From Streptomyces sp. ADI95-17 (lineage in GTDB: Bacteria; Actinomycetota; Actinomycetes; Streptomycetales; Streptomycetaceae), in NCBI RefSeq assembly GCF_003846175.1, contig NZ_ML123045.1:415130-479129 (forward strand): DNA of 64,000 bases, read 5' to 3'. Positions 37,232-45,012 of this stretch are shown piece by piece. The notes under the pieces are model-generated. The model did not search any database. It was not told the DNA's origin and saw only the letters and a program-made list of their open reading frames with translations. The stretch's first letter is position 1; the number at the start of each line of letters is the position of its first letter. The position numbers and the translations under genes were made by a program.

Positions 37232-38380
37232 ATGACCACGCTCGCCCCCTCGCTCCCCCTGCTCCGGATCGGCCCGCACACCGTGCAGCCGCCGGTGGTG
37301 CTCGCCCCCATGGCCGGCATCACCAACGCCCCGTTCCGCACCCTGTGCCGGGAGTTCTCCGGCGGCAAGGGGCTGTTCGTCAGCGAGATGATCACCACGC
37401 GGGCGCTGGTCGAGCGCAACGAGAAGACCATGCAGCTGATCCACTTCGACGCGAGCGAGACCCCGCGCTCGATCCAGCTGTACGGGGTGGACCCGGTCAC
37501 CGTCGGCAAGGCCGTCCGGATGATCGTCGACGAGAACCTCGCCGACCACATCGACCTGAACTTCGGCTGCCCGGTCCCCAAGGTGACCCGCAAGGGCGGT
37601 GGCTCGGCGCTCCCGTACAAGCGGCCGCTGCTGCGCGCGATCCTCAACCAGGCGGTCTCCAACGCGGGTGATCTGCCGGTCACCATCAAGATGCGCAAGG
37701 GCATCGACGACGACCACATGACCTACCTGGACGCGGGCCGGATCGCGGTCGAGGAGGGTGTCACGGCCGTCGCCCTGCACGGCAGGACGGCCGCCCAGCA
37801 CTACGGCGGCACCGCCGACTGGGACGCCATCGCGCGCCTGAAGGAGCACGTCCCGGAGATCCCCGTCCTCGGCAACGGCGACATCTGGTGTGCGGACGAC
37901 GCCCGCCGGATGATGCGCGAGACCGGCTGCGACGGCGTGGTCGTGGGCCGGGGCTGCCTGGGCCGCCCCTGGCTCTTCGGCGACCTGGTGAGCGAGTTCG
38001 AGGGCACGGGGGCGCGGCAGGCGCCGGGGCTCCGCGAGGTCGCCGATGTGATGCTGCGGCACGCGACGCTGCTGGGGGAGTGGATCGGCGACGAGACGCG
38101 CGGCGTGATCGATTTCCGCAAGCACGTGGCCTGGTACCTCAAGGGCTTCTCGGTCGGCTCGGAGATGCGCAAGAGGCTCGCGGTCACCTCCTCGCTGGAG
38201 GAGCTCGGCGGACAGCTGCGGGAGCTGGACCTGGACCAGCCGTGGCCGGACGGCGCGGACGGGCCGCGCGGGCGCACCTCGGGCAACAACCGCGTGGTGC
38301 TGCCGGACGGCTGGCTGAAGGACCCGTACGACTGCGCGGGCGTGAGCCCGGACGCGGAGCTGGACACCTCGGGCGGCTGA
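37232..38380 (+). CDS. dusB: tRNA-dihydrouridine synthase
   Basis: The 382-residue FMN enzyme reduces uridines in the tRNA D-loop. It has VVLAPMAGITNAPFR near 22-36, DLNFGCPVPKVTRKGGGS near 109-126 with catalytic Cys113, TIKMRKGIDDDH near 151, ALHGRTAAQHYGG near 180-192 (active-site His and Arg) and GVVVGRGCLGRPWLF near 235-249. The helical C-terminal tRNA-binding domain follows. It is the DusB-like actinobacterial form. It stands alone before a long noncoding stretch. Confidence 0.95.
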   Translation: MTTLAPSLPLLRIGPHTVQPPVVLAPMAGITNAPFRTLCREFSGGKGLFVSEMITTRALVERNEKTMQLIHFDASETPRSIQLYGVDPVTVGKAVRMIVDENLADHIDLNFGCPVPKVTRKGGGSALPYKRPLLRAILNQAVSNAGDLPVTIKMRKGIDDDHMTYLDAGRIAVEEGVTAVALHGRTAAQHYGGTADWDAIARLKEHVPEIPVLGNGDIWCADDARRMMRETGCDGVVVGRGCLGRPWLFGDLVSEFEGTGARQAPGLREVADVMLRHATLLGEWIGDETRGVIDFRKHVAWYLKGFSVGSEMRKRLAVTSSLEELGGQLRELDLDQPWPDGADGPRGRTSGNNRVVLPDGWLKDPYDCAGVSPDAELDTSGG

Positions 38381-38453
38381 GGGGTCCCCCCGGTCTTCCG
38401 GGCAGCTCTCGGGCACGCGGCGCCACAGGCACCGCGTGCCTCTTCTTTTGCCT

Positions 38454-38467
38454 CGCTCATGTGAGCG
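38454..38467. repeat. Palindrome CGCTCA-N2-TGAGCG, copy 1
   Basis: CGCTCATGTGAGCG is a perfect 6-2-6 palindrome followed by CAA. The same palindrome, extended to 8-2-8 and also followed by A-rich sequence, occurs at 38675-38692. A lone half site TGAGCGC lies near 38631. A shared DNA-binding protein is likely. Confidence 0.6.
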
Positions 38468-38650
38468 CAACATTCGGCCGGAATCGGTGGTGGTTCGGTC
38501 GATGCGCGACTCGAACGAGTCGGAAACGGGCGTCGCACGGTGAACCTGCCTCCCCCTGGCTCTCCCTGGTTCCATTTCGGTGATGACTTCATGACGGGCA
38601 GTTGCTGATCGGGCGTCCGGATGGTGACATCTGAGCGCTGACCGTAGAGT

Positions 38651-38943
38651 GATTCTCGCCACCCTGAGAGTCGATGCGCTCAGATGAGCGCAATTTTGAG
38701 AGCTGCATTTCTCAAATGATGGCACTGGGTGCCAAGGGCCTCCACTTTGATCGATCGACGCTTCCACTGCGTAGCGTCATCGAAATGGCGAACACCGGTG
38801 GCCCTCGGTGTTTATGTGTTCAAGAGTTGAACACATGCTGCCGATCGGGCTACAGGTCGCGTCACTTTCGATCTGCTGGCGGACGGGTGGTTGAGGCCTC
38901 ATGACGCGCAAGTGGACGTACCCAGACACCTTCGATCTGGGTA
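38651..38943 (+). ncRNA. Candidate structured leader RNA or small RNA
   Basis: Successive inverted repeats: GATTCTC/GAGAGTC (38651-38672, one G-U pair), TGCGCTCA/TGAGCGCA (38675-38692), TTTGAGA/TCTCAAA (38695-38716), GGCAC/GTGCC (38721-38733), AACACCG/CGGTGTT (38791-38812), ATGTGTTCAA/TTGAACACAT with a 3-base loop (38814-38836), CGCGTCA/TGACGCG (38858-38908) and TACCCAGA/TCTGGGTA (38919-38943). The density of perfect pairs in low-GC sequence is unlike its surroundings. I do not recognise a known riboswitch class. Some of the palindromes may be DNA operators instead. Strand is assumed from ppdK. Confidence 0.4.
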
Positions 38944-38992
38944 TGTTCCTCGCCGTCAGGGCAGCCACCGCGTCCTCGAGGAGTCGAGACCC

Positions 38993-41740
38993 GTGTCGGA
39001 AAACAAAGATCCCCACGTAGCCACCCCGGAATCCCCGGAGCTCAAGGGCGAGAAGTTCGTTTATGACTTCACCGAGGGCAACAAGGATCTGAAGGACCTC
39101 CTCGGCGGCAAGGGCGCGAACCTCGCCGAGATGACCAACCTCGGGCTTCCCGTCCCTCCGGGATTCACCATCACCACCGAGGCGTGCAAGGTCTACCTCG
39201 AAAGCGGTGAGGAGCCGGCCGCGCTCCGCGCCGAGGTCAGCTCGCACCTCGACGCCCTCGAAGCGCGGATGGGCAAGAAGCTCGGCCAGGCCGACGATCC
39301 GCTGCTGGTCTCGGTCCGCTCCGGCGCGAAGTTCTCGATGCCCGGCATGATGGACACGGTCCTCAACATCGGTCTCTCCGACGAGTCCGTGGTCGGTCTC
39401 ACCGCCCAGGCCGGCGACGAGCGGTTCGCGTGGGACTCCTACCGCCGCCTCATCCAGATGTTCGGCAAGACCGTCCTCGGTGTCGACGGCGACCTCTTCG
39501 AGGAGGCGCTGGAGGCGGCGAAGGAGGCCAAGGGCGTCACTGTCGACGTGGACCTCGACGCGGCCGACCTGAAGAAGCTGGTCAAGCAGTTCAAGAAGAT
39601 CGTCGCGCGGGACGCCGGACGCGACTTCCCGCAGGACCCGCGCGAGCAGATGGACCTGGCCATAAAGGCCGTCTTCGACTCGTGGAACACCGACCGGGCC
39701 AAGCTCTACCGCCGTCAGGAGCGCATCCCCGGCGACCTGGGCACGGCCGTCAACGTCTGCTCGATGGTCTTCGGCAACCTCGGCCCCGACTCCGGTACGG
39801 GCGTCGCGTTCACCCGCGACCCGGCCAGCGGCCACCAGGGCGTGTACGGCGACTACCTGCAGAACGCGCAGGGCGAGGACGTCGTCGCCGGTATCCGCAA
39901 CACCGTGCCGCTCGCCGAGCTGGAGTCGATCGACAAGAAGTCGTACGACCAGCTGATGCAGATCATGGAGACCCTCGAAACGCACTACAAGGACCTGTGC
40001 GACATCGAGTTCACCATCGAGCGCGGCCAGCTGTGGATGCTCCAGACCCGGGTCGGCAAGCGCACCGCCGGTGCCGCCTTCCGGATCGCGACCCAGCTCG
40101 TCGACCAGGGCCTGATCGACGAGGCCGAGGCGCTCCAGCGGGTCAACGGCGCGCAGCTGGCGCAGCTGATGTTCCCGCGCTTCGACGACGACGCGAAGAC
40201 GGAGCTGCTGGGCCGCGGTATCGCGGCGTCCCCGGGTGCGGCGGTCGGCAAGGCCGTCTTCGACTCGTACACCGCGGTCAAGTGGTCCCGCTCCGGCGAG
40301 AAGGTCATCCTGATCCGCCGCGAGACCAACCCCGACGACCTCGACGGCATGATCGCGGCCGAGGGCATCCTGACCTCGCGCGGCGGCAAGACCTCGCACG
40401 CGGCCGTCGTCGCCCGCGGCATGGGCAAGACCTGTGTCTGCGGCGCCGAGGACCTGGAGGTCGACACCAAGCGCCGCCGGATGACGGTGGGCGGCCGGGT
40501 CATCGAGGAGGGCGACGTCGTCTCCATCGACGGTTCCACCGGCAAGGTGTACCTCGGTGAGGTCCCCGTCGTGCCGTCCCCGGTCGTCGAGTACTTCGAG
40601 GGCCGGATGCACGCCGGCGCCGACGACGCCGACGAGCTGGTCGCCGCCGTGCACCGGATCATGGCGTACGCGGACCGGGTGCGCCGGCTGCGGGTGCGGG
40701 CCAACGCCGACAACGCCGAGGACGCGCTGCGGGCCCGCCGCTTCGGCGCCCAGGGCATCGGTCTGTGCCGCACCGAGCACATGTTCCTCGGCGAGCGCCG
40801 CGAGATGGTCGAGAAGCTGATCCTCGCGGACACCGACGCCGAGCGCGAGACCGCGCTGGAGGAGCTGCTCCCGCTCCAGAAGGCCGACTTCATCGAGCTG
40901 TTCGAGGCGATGGACGGACTGCCCGTCACCGTACGGCTGCTCGACCCGCCGCTGCACGAGTTCCTGCCCGACATCACCGAACTCTCGGTACGGGTCGCGC
41001 TCGCCGAGTCCCGCAAGGACGCCAACGAGAACGATCTGCGCCTGCTCCAGGCCGTGCACAAGCTGCACGAGCAGAACCCGATGCTGGGCCTGCGCGGGGT
41101 GCGCCTCGGTCTCGTCATCCCCGGCCTGTTCGCCATGCAGGTACGGGCGATCGCCGAGGCCGCGGCCGAGCGCAAGAACGCCAAGGGCGACCCGCGCGCG
41201 GAGATCATGATTCCGCTCGTCGGCACGGTCCAGGAGCTGGAGATCGTCCGCGAGGAGGCCGACCAGGTCATCGCCGAGGTCGAGGCCGCCACCGGCACCC
41301 GGCTGAAGCTCAGCATCGGCACGATGATCGAGCTGCCGCGCGCCGCGCTGACCGCGGGCCAGATCGCCGAGGCCGCGCAGTTCTTCTCCTTCGGCACGAA
41401 CGACCTGACCCAGACGGTGTGGGGCTTCTCCCGCGACGACGTGGAGGCCTCGTTCTTCACCGCGTACCTGGAGAAGGGCATCTTCGGGGTGTCGCCGTTC
41501 GAGACGATCGACAAGGACGGCGTCGGCTCGCTGGTCCGCAGCGCCGTCGCGGCCGGCCGGGCCACCCGCCCGGACCTGAAGCTCGGCGTCTGCGGCGAGC
41601 ACGGCGGGGACCCGGAGTCGGTGCACTTCTTCCACGAGGTGGGTCTGGACTACGTCTCCTGCTCCCCGTTCCGTATCCCCGTCGCCCGGCTCGAAGCGGG
41701 CCGTGCGGCGGCGGACTCGACCGGCAGCGACAGTCGCTGA
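38993..41740 (+). CDS. ppdK: Pyruvate, phosphate dikinase
   Basis: The 915-residue enzyme interconverts pyruvate, ATP and phosphate with phosphoenolpyruvate, AMP and diphosphate. It has the N-terminal ATP-grasp domain (LLGGKGANLAEMTNLGLPVPPGF split around 27-50), the swivelling phosphohistidine domain with GGKTSHAAVVARGMGKTCV, catalytic His469, and the C-terminal PEP-binding barrel (IGLCRTEHMF, LKLSIGTMIELPRAAL, FSFGTNDLTQTVWGFSRDD, GVCGEHGGD). It is the PPDK type, not phosphoenolpyruvate synthase. GTG at 38993 has GAGGAG about 9 bases upstream. The C-terminal TGSDSR is part of a DNA repeat that runs past the stop. Confidence 0.96.
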   Translation: MSENKDPHVATPESPELKGEKFVYDFTEGNKDLKDLLGGKGANLAEMTNLGLPVPPGFTITTEACKVYLESGEEPAALRAEVSSHLDALEARMGKKLGQADDPLLVSVRSGAKFSMPGMMDTVLNIGLSDESVVGLTAQAGDERFAWDSYRRLIQMFGKTVLGVDGDLFEEALEAAKEAKGVTVDVDLDAADLKKLVKQFKKIVARDAGRDFPQDPREQMDLAIKAVFDSWNTDRAKLYRRQERIPGDLGTAVNVCSMVFGNLGPDSGTGVAFTRDPASGHQGVYGDYLQNAQGEDVVAGIRNTVPLAELESIDKKSYDQLMQIMETLETHYKDLCDIEFTIERGQLWMLQTRVGKRTAGAAFRIATQLVDQGLIDEAEALQRVNGAQLAQLMFPRFDDDAKTELLGRGIAASPGAAVGKAVFDSYTAVKWSRSGEKVILIRRETNPDDLDGMIAAEGILTSRGGKTSHAAVVARGMGKTCVCGAEDLEVDTKRRRMTVGGRVIEEGDVVSIDGSTGKVYLGEVPVVPSPVVEYFEGRMHAGADDADELVAAVHRIMAYADRVRRLRVRANADNAEDALRARRFGAQGIGLCRTEHMFLGERREMVEKLILADTDAERETALEELLPLQKADFIELFEAMDGLPVTVRLLDPPLHEFLPDITELSVRVALAESRKDANENDLRLLQAVHKLHEQNPMLGLRGVRLGLVIPGLFAMQVRAIAEAAAERKNAKGDPRAEIMIPLVGTVQELEIVREEADQVIAEVEAATGTRLKLSIGTMIELPRAALTAGQIAEAAQFFSFGTNDLTQTVWGFSRDDVEASFFTAYLEKGIFGVSPFETIDKDGVGSLVRSAVAAGRATRPDLKLGVCGEHGGDPESVHFFHEVGLDYVSCSPFRIPVARLEAGRAAADSTGSDSR

Positions 41741-41796
41741 ACCGGCAGTCGCTGAACCGGCAGCGACAGCCGCTGAACCGGCAGTCGCTGAACCGG
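41731..41796 (+). repeat. 15-base direct repeat spanning ppdK stop
   Basis: CAG(T/C)CGCTGAACCGG occurs four times, at 41731, 41746, 41767 and 41782; a 6-base CAGCGA lies between copies 2 and 3. Because units are multiples of three, each copy repeats the ppdK stop codon in frame (SR-stop, TGSR-stop, TGSDSR-stop, TGSR-stop). Confidence 0.9.
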
Positions 41797-41890
41797 CACC
41801 GGGTCCACTGACTCCGTGACCCTTTGACCCGGAGCCGCCGTCGGCCGGGCACCACCCTCACCGGCCCGACGGCAACTCCGGAACACCCGA

Positions 41891-41925
41891 GGACGGCGGC
41901 ACCCTGTGCGGGGGTGCCGCCGTCC
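41891..41925 (+). terminator. ppdK terminator
   Basis: GGACGGCGGCACCC and GGGTGCCGCCGTCC form a perfect 14-base stem with a 7-base loop, followed by CGTCTTGTTCTGGTTGTTCTGG, which is T-rich for this genome. Confidence 0.88.
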
Positions 41926-41981
41926 CGTCTTGTTCTGGTTGTTCTGGGGAAAATTGTTGTGCGGCGTTGTGCCTTTTGCTT

Positions 41982-42031
41982 GCGCATTACGCATCTTCGC
42001 GCATTACGCAAAGTTCGTTCAATACGCAAAG
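41982..42031. repeat. Three direct repeats of CATTACGCA type
   Basis: GCGCATTACGCA occurs at 41982-41993 and 41999-42010; CATTACGCAAAG (42002-42013) recurs as CAATACGCAAAG (42020-42031). The cores start at 41985, 42002 and 42020, i.e. 17 and 18 bases apart, within a low-GC patch. The arrangement looks like a cooperative operator or iteron array. Confidence 0.7.
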
Positions 42032-42055
42032 AGCCGGGCCGGGAACGGGCCGGGA

Positions 42056-42087
42056 TGCGGCCCATGGATCCCCATCCATGGGCCGCA
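42056..42087. repeat. Large palindrome, 14-base stem
   Basis: TGCGGCCCATGGAT and ATCCATGGGCCGCA are perfect complements around a 4-base CCCC loop. No T run follows, so it may be a second terminator for either strand or an RNA stem in the leader of the regulator gene. Confidence 0.75.
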
Positions 42088-42267
42088 CCCGGGTTACCCC
42101 CGTCGGGCACGGAGCCGCACCGGGCATCCACCGCCGCCGGGCGAGCGAAACCCCCCACGGCCTTCACTCGCCCTTCCGGTGGTGCCGGATTCGTACCCGA
42201 CGCCGTACAGCTTTTCGGGTGACGCCGTGCGGGTGCGAGGCGTTTCACCTCTGGCCGAAACCCCGTG

Positions 42268-42296
42268 GTGACGTGCTGTTACGGATCACCTACCCT
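42268..42296 (+). promoter_or_regulatory. Probable promoter of DUF5937 regulator
   Basis: GTGACG (42268-42273) and TACCCT (42291-42296) are separated by exactly 17 bases. The coding start at 42336 lies 39 bases downstream. Confidence 0.45.
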
Positions 42297-42335
42297 GGGG
42301 TGGGGGTAATTGCAGGTGCAACAGGTGGGGGACCG

Positions 42336-43310
42336 GTGCTGCGTATCCATATGTCCGGAGTGGACCTTTCCAAGGTGCGGATGGCCACCCGGCCCGACGC
42401 GCTGTGGGAAACCGCTCTGAGTTTCCACCGGCTGCGGGACCGGCGCGGTTCCGCGGTGTTCGGGAAATGGCGTACGGAAACCCGGCCTCGGTTGAATGGT
42501 GAAGTACGCCTGTTGTCCGCCGTGATTCCACCGCGCGGCTATTTCCCGGATTTCCTGACGCCTTCTCAGGAAAGCGGCGAGCCGTTCGGCATCGACGCGG
42601 GAATGCAGGCATTGCGCGAGACCCCACCCGGCCGGGTCCGGGCCGAACTCGCCCTGCTCGGCGCCGAACGCCGCAACGCGTACGGCTCCCAGGACGGCCG
42701 TACCGAAGCGCCGGGCCGGCTCGTCGACGCGCTGCGCGCCTACCACCGCGCCGCCATCGAGCCGTACTGGCCGCACATCCGGGCCAGCGTCGAGGCCGAC
42801 CGCGCCGTCCGCGGCCGCGCCCTCCTGGACGGCGGCGCGCACGAGCTGCTCGCCTCCCTCCCGCCGATGATCCGCTGGCGGCCCCCCGTGCTGGAGGCGG
42901 ACTACCCCGTCGACCGGGAGGTCCGCCTGGACGGGCGGGGACTGCTGCTCCAACCGTCCTTCTTCTGCCGCGTCACCCCGGTCGTCTACCGCGACCCGAG
43001 ACTTCCGCCGGTCCTCGTCTACCCGGTCACCCACTCCCGCGCCCCCGTCTTCGCCGGACCGGGCCCCTGGCTCGGCCGGCTCCTCGGCAACACCCGCTCG
43101 ACGGTCCTGAGCGCCATCGGCAACGGCTGCACGACCAGCGAGCTCGCGCTGCGGGCCGGGGTGTCCCTCGCGTCGGCGAGCCAGCACGCCTGTGTGCTGC
43201 GCGAGGCGGGCCTGGTACACACCCTGCGGCACGGCGGCTCGGTCCTGCACACACTGACGCCGCTGGGCGGCTCGCTGCTCCGGGGCGGCGCCCCGCTCGC
43301 CCTGTCCTGA
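42336..43310 (+). CDS. ArsR-type winged-helix regulator with DUF5937 domain
   Basis: The 324-residue protein has an N-terminal region of the DUF5937 type (SKVRMATRPDALWETALSFHRLRDRRG near 9-35) and a C-terminal ArsR winged helix (GPWLGRLLGNTRSTVLSAIGNGCTTSELALRAGVSLASASQHACVLREAGLV split around 240-292). These proteins are common in Streptomyces; their ligands are unknown. There are no metal-binding cysteine pairs. GTG at 42336 has GGTGGGGG just upstream. The repeat cluster and palindrome upstream could be its own operators. Confidence 0.85.
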   Translation: MLRIHMSGVDLSKVRMATRPDALWETALSFHRLRDRRGSAVFGKWRTETRPRLNGEVRLLSAVIPPRGYFPDFLTPSQESGEPFGIDAGMQALRETPPGRVRAELALLGAERRNAYGSQDGRTEAPGRLVDALRAYHRAAIEPYWPHIRASVEADRAVRGRALLDGGAHELLASLPPMIRWRPPVLEADYPVDREVRLDGRGLLLQPSFFCRVTPVVYRDPRLPPVLVYPVTHSRAPVFAGPGPWLGRLLGNTRSTVLSAIGNGCTTSELALRAGVSLASASQHACVLREAGLVHTLRHGGSVLHTLTPLGGSLLRGGAPLALS

Positions 43311-43453
43311 GAGCGGGGGACCGGGTGGCCGGGACCGGGCGGTGAGGGGAGGCTGGGGGCGGCGAAAGTTTTCTCGCCGGCGGCGATGAGTTCCCGCAGG
43401 CCCCGCCGTCTACCTGTCGTACACGTTCGAACAACAGAGAGAGCGAAGCGACC

Positions 43454-43867
43454 ATGCCTCAGATGATCTTCGTCAACCTGCCGGTCAAGGACCTCGAAGC
43501 AACCAAGGCCTTCTTCGGCAAGCTGGGCTTCTCGTGCAACCCGCAGTTCTCCGACGAGAACGCGGCATGCCTCGTCATCAGCGACACCATCTTCGCGATG
43601 CTCCTCACCGAGCCGCGCTTCAAGGACTTCACCAAGAAGGAGATCGCCGACTCCACGAAGTCCACCGAGGTGATCCTCGCCCTGAGCGCCGAGAGCAGGG
43701 AGAAGGTGGACGAGCTGGTCGACGCCGCCCTCGCTTCCGGTGGATCGCCCGCCAACGAGCCGATCGACTACGGCCACATGTACGGCCGTTCCTTCCAGGA
43801 CCCGAACCACCACATCTGGGAGGTCATGTGGATGGACCCGGCCGCCGTCGAGGGTCAGCAGGGCTGA
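43454..43867 (+). CDS. VOC family (glyoxalase-like) protein
   Basis: The 137-residue protein has a single VOC module pair: MIFVNLPVKDLEATKAFFGKLGF at 4-26 and GRSFQDPNHHIWEVMWMDP near 113-131, the usual last strand with a metal-binding Glu. Members are glyoxalases, ring-cleaving dioxygenases or antibiotic-binding proteins. The MLLTEPRFKDFT segment is typical of the uncharacterised 'glyoxalase/bleomycin resistance' group. It is monocistronic, with AGAGAGCGAAGCG before the ATG. Confidence 0.9.
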   Translation: MPQMIFVNLPVKDLEATKAFFGKLGFSCNPQFSDENAACLVISDTIFAMLLTEPRFKDFTKKEIADSTKSTEVILALSAESREKVDELVDAALASGGSPANEPIDYGHMYGRSFQDPNHHIWEVMWMDPAAVEGQQG

Positions 43868-43899
43868 GCCGGCCGGTCACCCGGCCGGGCGACCGGGCC

Positions 43900-44829
43900 T
43901 CAGGGCGTGAGGCTCGGATACGTCACCCCCGTGAGCTGTTCGGACGCCATCCAGAGCCGCTCGCTCGTGACATCGTCCCGCGTCCAGCCCGCCCGCCAGG
44001 ACGGCGCGGGCGCACCGCGCCAGCCCAGCAGCCCCGGACCGGTGAACGAATCGGGGCGTACGCCGGGCGCGGTGGCCGCGTACAGAGTGGGCAGCGCACC
44101 GGCCGAAGCGGGCTGGGCGATGATCCGGTTGCCCAGGCCGAAGAGCCGCTCCGCCGCCCTGCGGTTCTCCAGCCGGGCGGCGGCGGACTGAAGGTTGGTC
44201 GCCGCGTATCCCGGGTGCGCGGCGGCGGCCACCAGCCGGGAGCCCGCCTTCGTGAGCCGCCCGGCCAGCTCGTGGACGAAGAGCAGATTGGCGGTCTTCG
44301 AGCGGCCGTAGGCGATCCAGCGACGGTAGTTCCGCTCGCCGTTGAGATCCCCCATGTCGATGTCGGACAGCGCGTGCATCCCGCTGGAGACGGTCACCAC
44401 CCGCGCCCCGGGGGTGTCCAGGAGGCGGGGGAGCAGCAGCCCGGTCAGGGCGAAGTGCCCCAGGTGGTTGACGCCGAACTGCCGCTCGAAGCCGTCGGCC
44501 GTCGTCCCGTACGGGAGGGCCATCACGCCCGCGTTGTTGATCAGCAGGTCGATCCGGTCGGGCGCACGGTTCGCGGCGAACTCGCGCACCGAGCCCAGAT
44601 CGGCCAGATCCAGCGGTACGAACGCCACGTCCGCGCCGGTCACGGCCTTCCGGATCCGGGACTCGGCCGCCCTGCCGCGCGTCTCGTCCCGGCAGGCGAG
44701 CAGGACCCGCGCACCGTGCCGGGCCAGCTCCCGCGCGGTGTGCAGGCCGAGGCCGCTGTTGGCTCCGGTGACCACGGCCGTGCGGCCGCTCTGGTCCGGG
44801 ATGTCGTTCGCGTTCCAGCCGTGGCTCAT
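43900..44829 (-). CDS. Short-chain dehydrogenase/reductase (retinol dehydrogenase-like)
   Basis: The 309-residue SDR has the cofactor motif TGANSGLGLHTARELA near 21-36 (TGxxxGxG), NNAGVMALP near 98, catalytic Ser in VVTVSSGMH near 146 and YGRSKTANLLF near 171 with Tyr and Lys. RD after the second strand (LLACRDETRGR) suggests NADP preference. It resembles the oxidoreductases annotated as WW-domain/retinol dehydrogenase-like; the substrate is not known. ATG at 44829 keeps the MSHGWNANDIPDQSGRTAVV start. Confidence 0.9.
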   Translation of the reverse strand: MSHGWNANDIPDQSGRTAVVTGANSGLGLHTARELARHGARVLLACRDETRGRAAESRIRKAVTGADVAFVPLDLADLGSVREFAANRAPDRIDLLINNAGVMALPYGTTADGFERQFGVNHLGHFALTGLLLPRLLDTPGARVVTVSSGMHALSDIDMGDLNGERNYRRWIAYGRSKTANLLFVHELAGRLTKAGSRLVAAAAHPGYAATNLQSAAARLENRRAAERLFGLGNRIIAQPASAGALPTLYAATAPGVRPDSFTGPGLLGWRGAPAPSWRAGWTRDDVTSERLWMASEQLTGVTYPSLTP

Positions 44830-45012
44830 GGGCCCAGCGTACGGCCGCGATGTGCGGCCCGGACCTGCCGGGCCGGTCCGGATCCGCGCCCGGGCGCGCC
44901 CGGCGGCGCAGGGGCGCACCGGGGGGCGTGAACCTCAGGAGTCGCTCAACTTTTCCGTGATCCGGCCGGAGGGGTTGGACGGTGTGCGTATCGCGTCCAT
45001 AAGGTCATGATC

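Larger units (their letters stand above)
38381..38992. other. 612-base low-GC intergenic region before ppdK
   Basis: There is no convincing gene. I counted 131 G+C in the 240 bases 38641-38880 (55%), far below the flanking genes. It carries two related palindromes (38454-38467, 38675-38692) and a run of hairpins from 38651 to 38943. It must contain the ppdK promoter and probably a structured leader or a separate small RNA. Confidence 0.7.
41741..42335. other. 595-base intergenic region ppdK / DUF5937 regulator
   Basis: There is no gene I can support. It contains, in order, the ppdK stop-codon repeats, the ppdK terminator, a low-GC patch with three direct repeats, a 14-base-stem palindrome and a promoter-like pair before the regulator gene. 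Confidence 0.65.

Noticed and set aside
38814..38836. ATGTGTTCAA-GAG-TTGAACACAT as a Rex, HspR or LexA site
   Set aside because: It does not match the Rex (TGTGAA-N-TTCACA), HAIR (CTTGAGT-N7-ACTCAAG) or actinobacterial SOS box patterns closely enough. It is kept as an unassigned hairpin or operator.
38674..38904. 76-codon plus-strand frame (MRSDERNFESC start) in the low-GC region before ppdK
   Set aside because: It has no ribosome site, no family resemblance and codon use unlike the genome. It coincides with the chain of hairpins, which better explains the sequence.
41824..42222. Open frames of 100-130 codons between ppdK and the DUF5937 regulator
   Set aside because: They run through the terminator hairpin, direct repeats and palindrome, and have no ribosome sites or recognisable motifs.
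43868..43899. CCGGCCGG-rich stretch between the VOC and SDR genes as a terminator
   Set aside because: The pairing is short and repetitive (CCGGCCGGTCACCCGGCCGG). It may act as a weak two-way terminator, but the evidence is not better than chance in this base composition.
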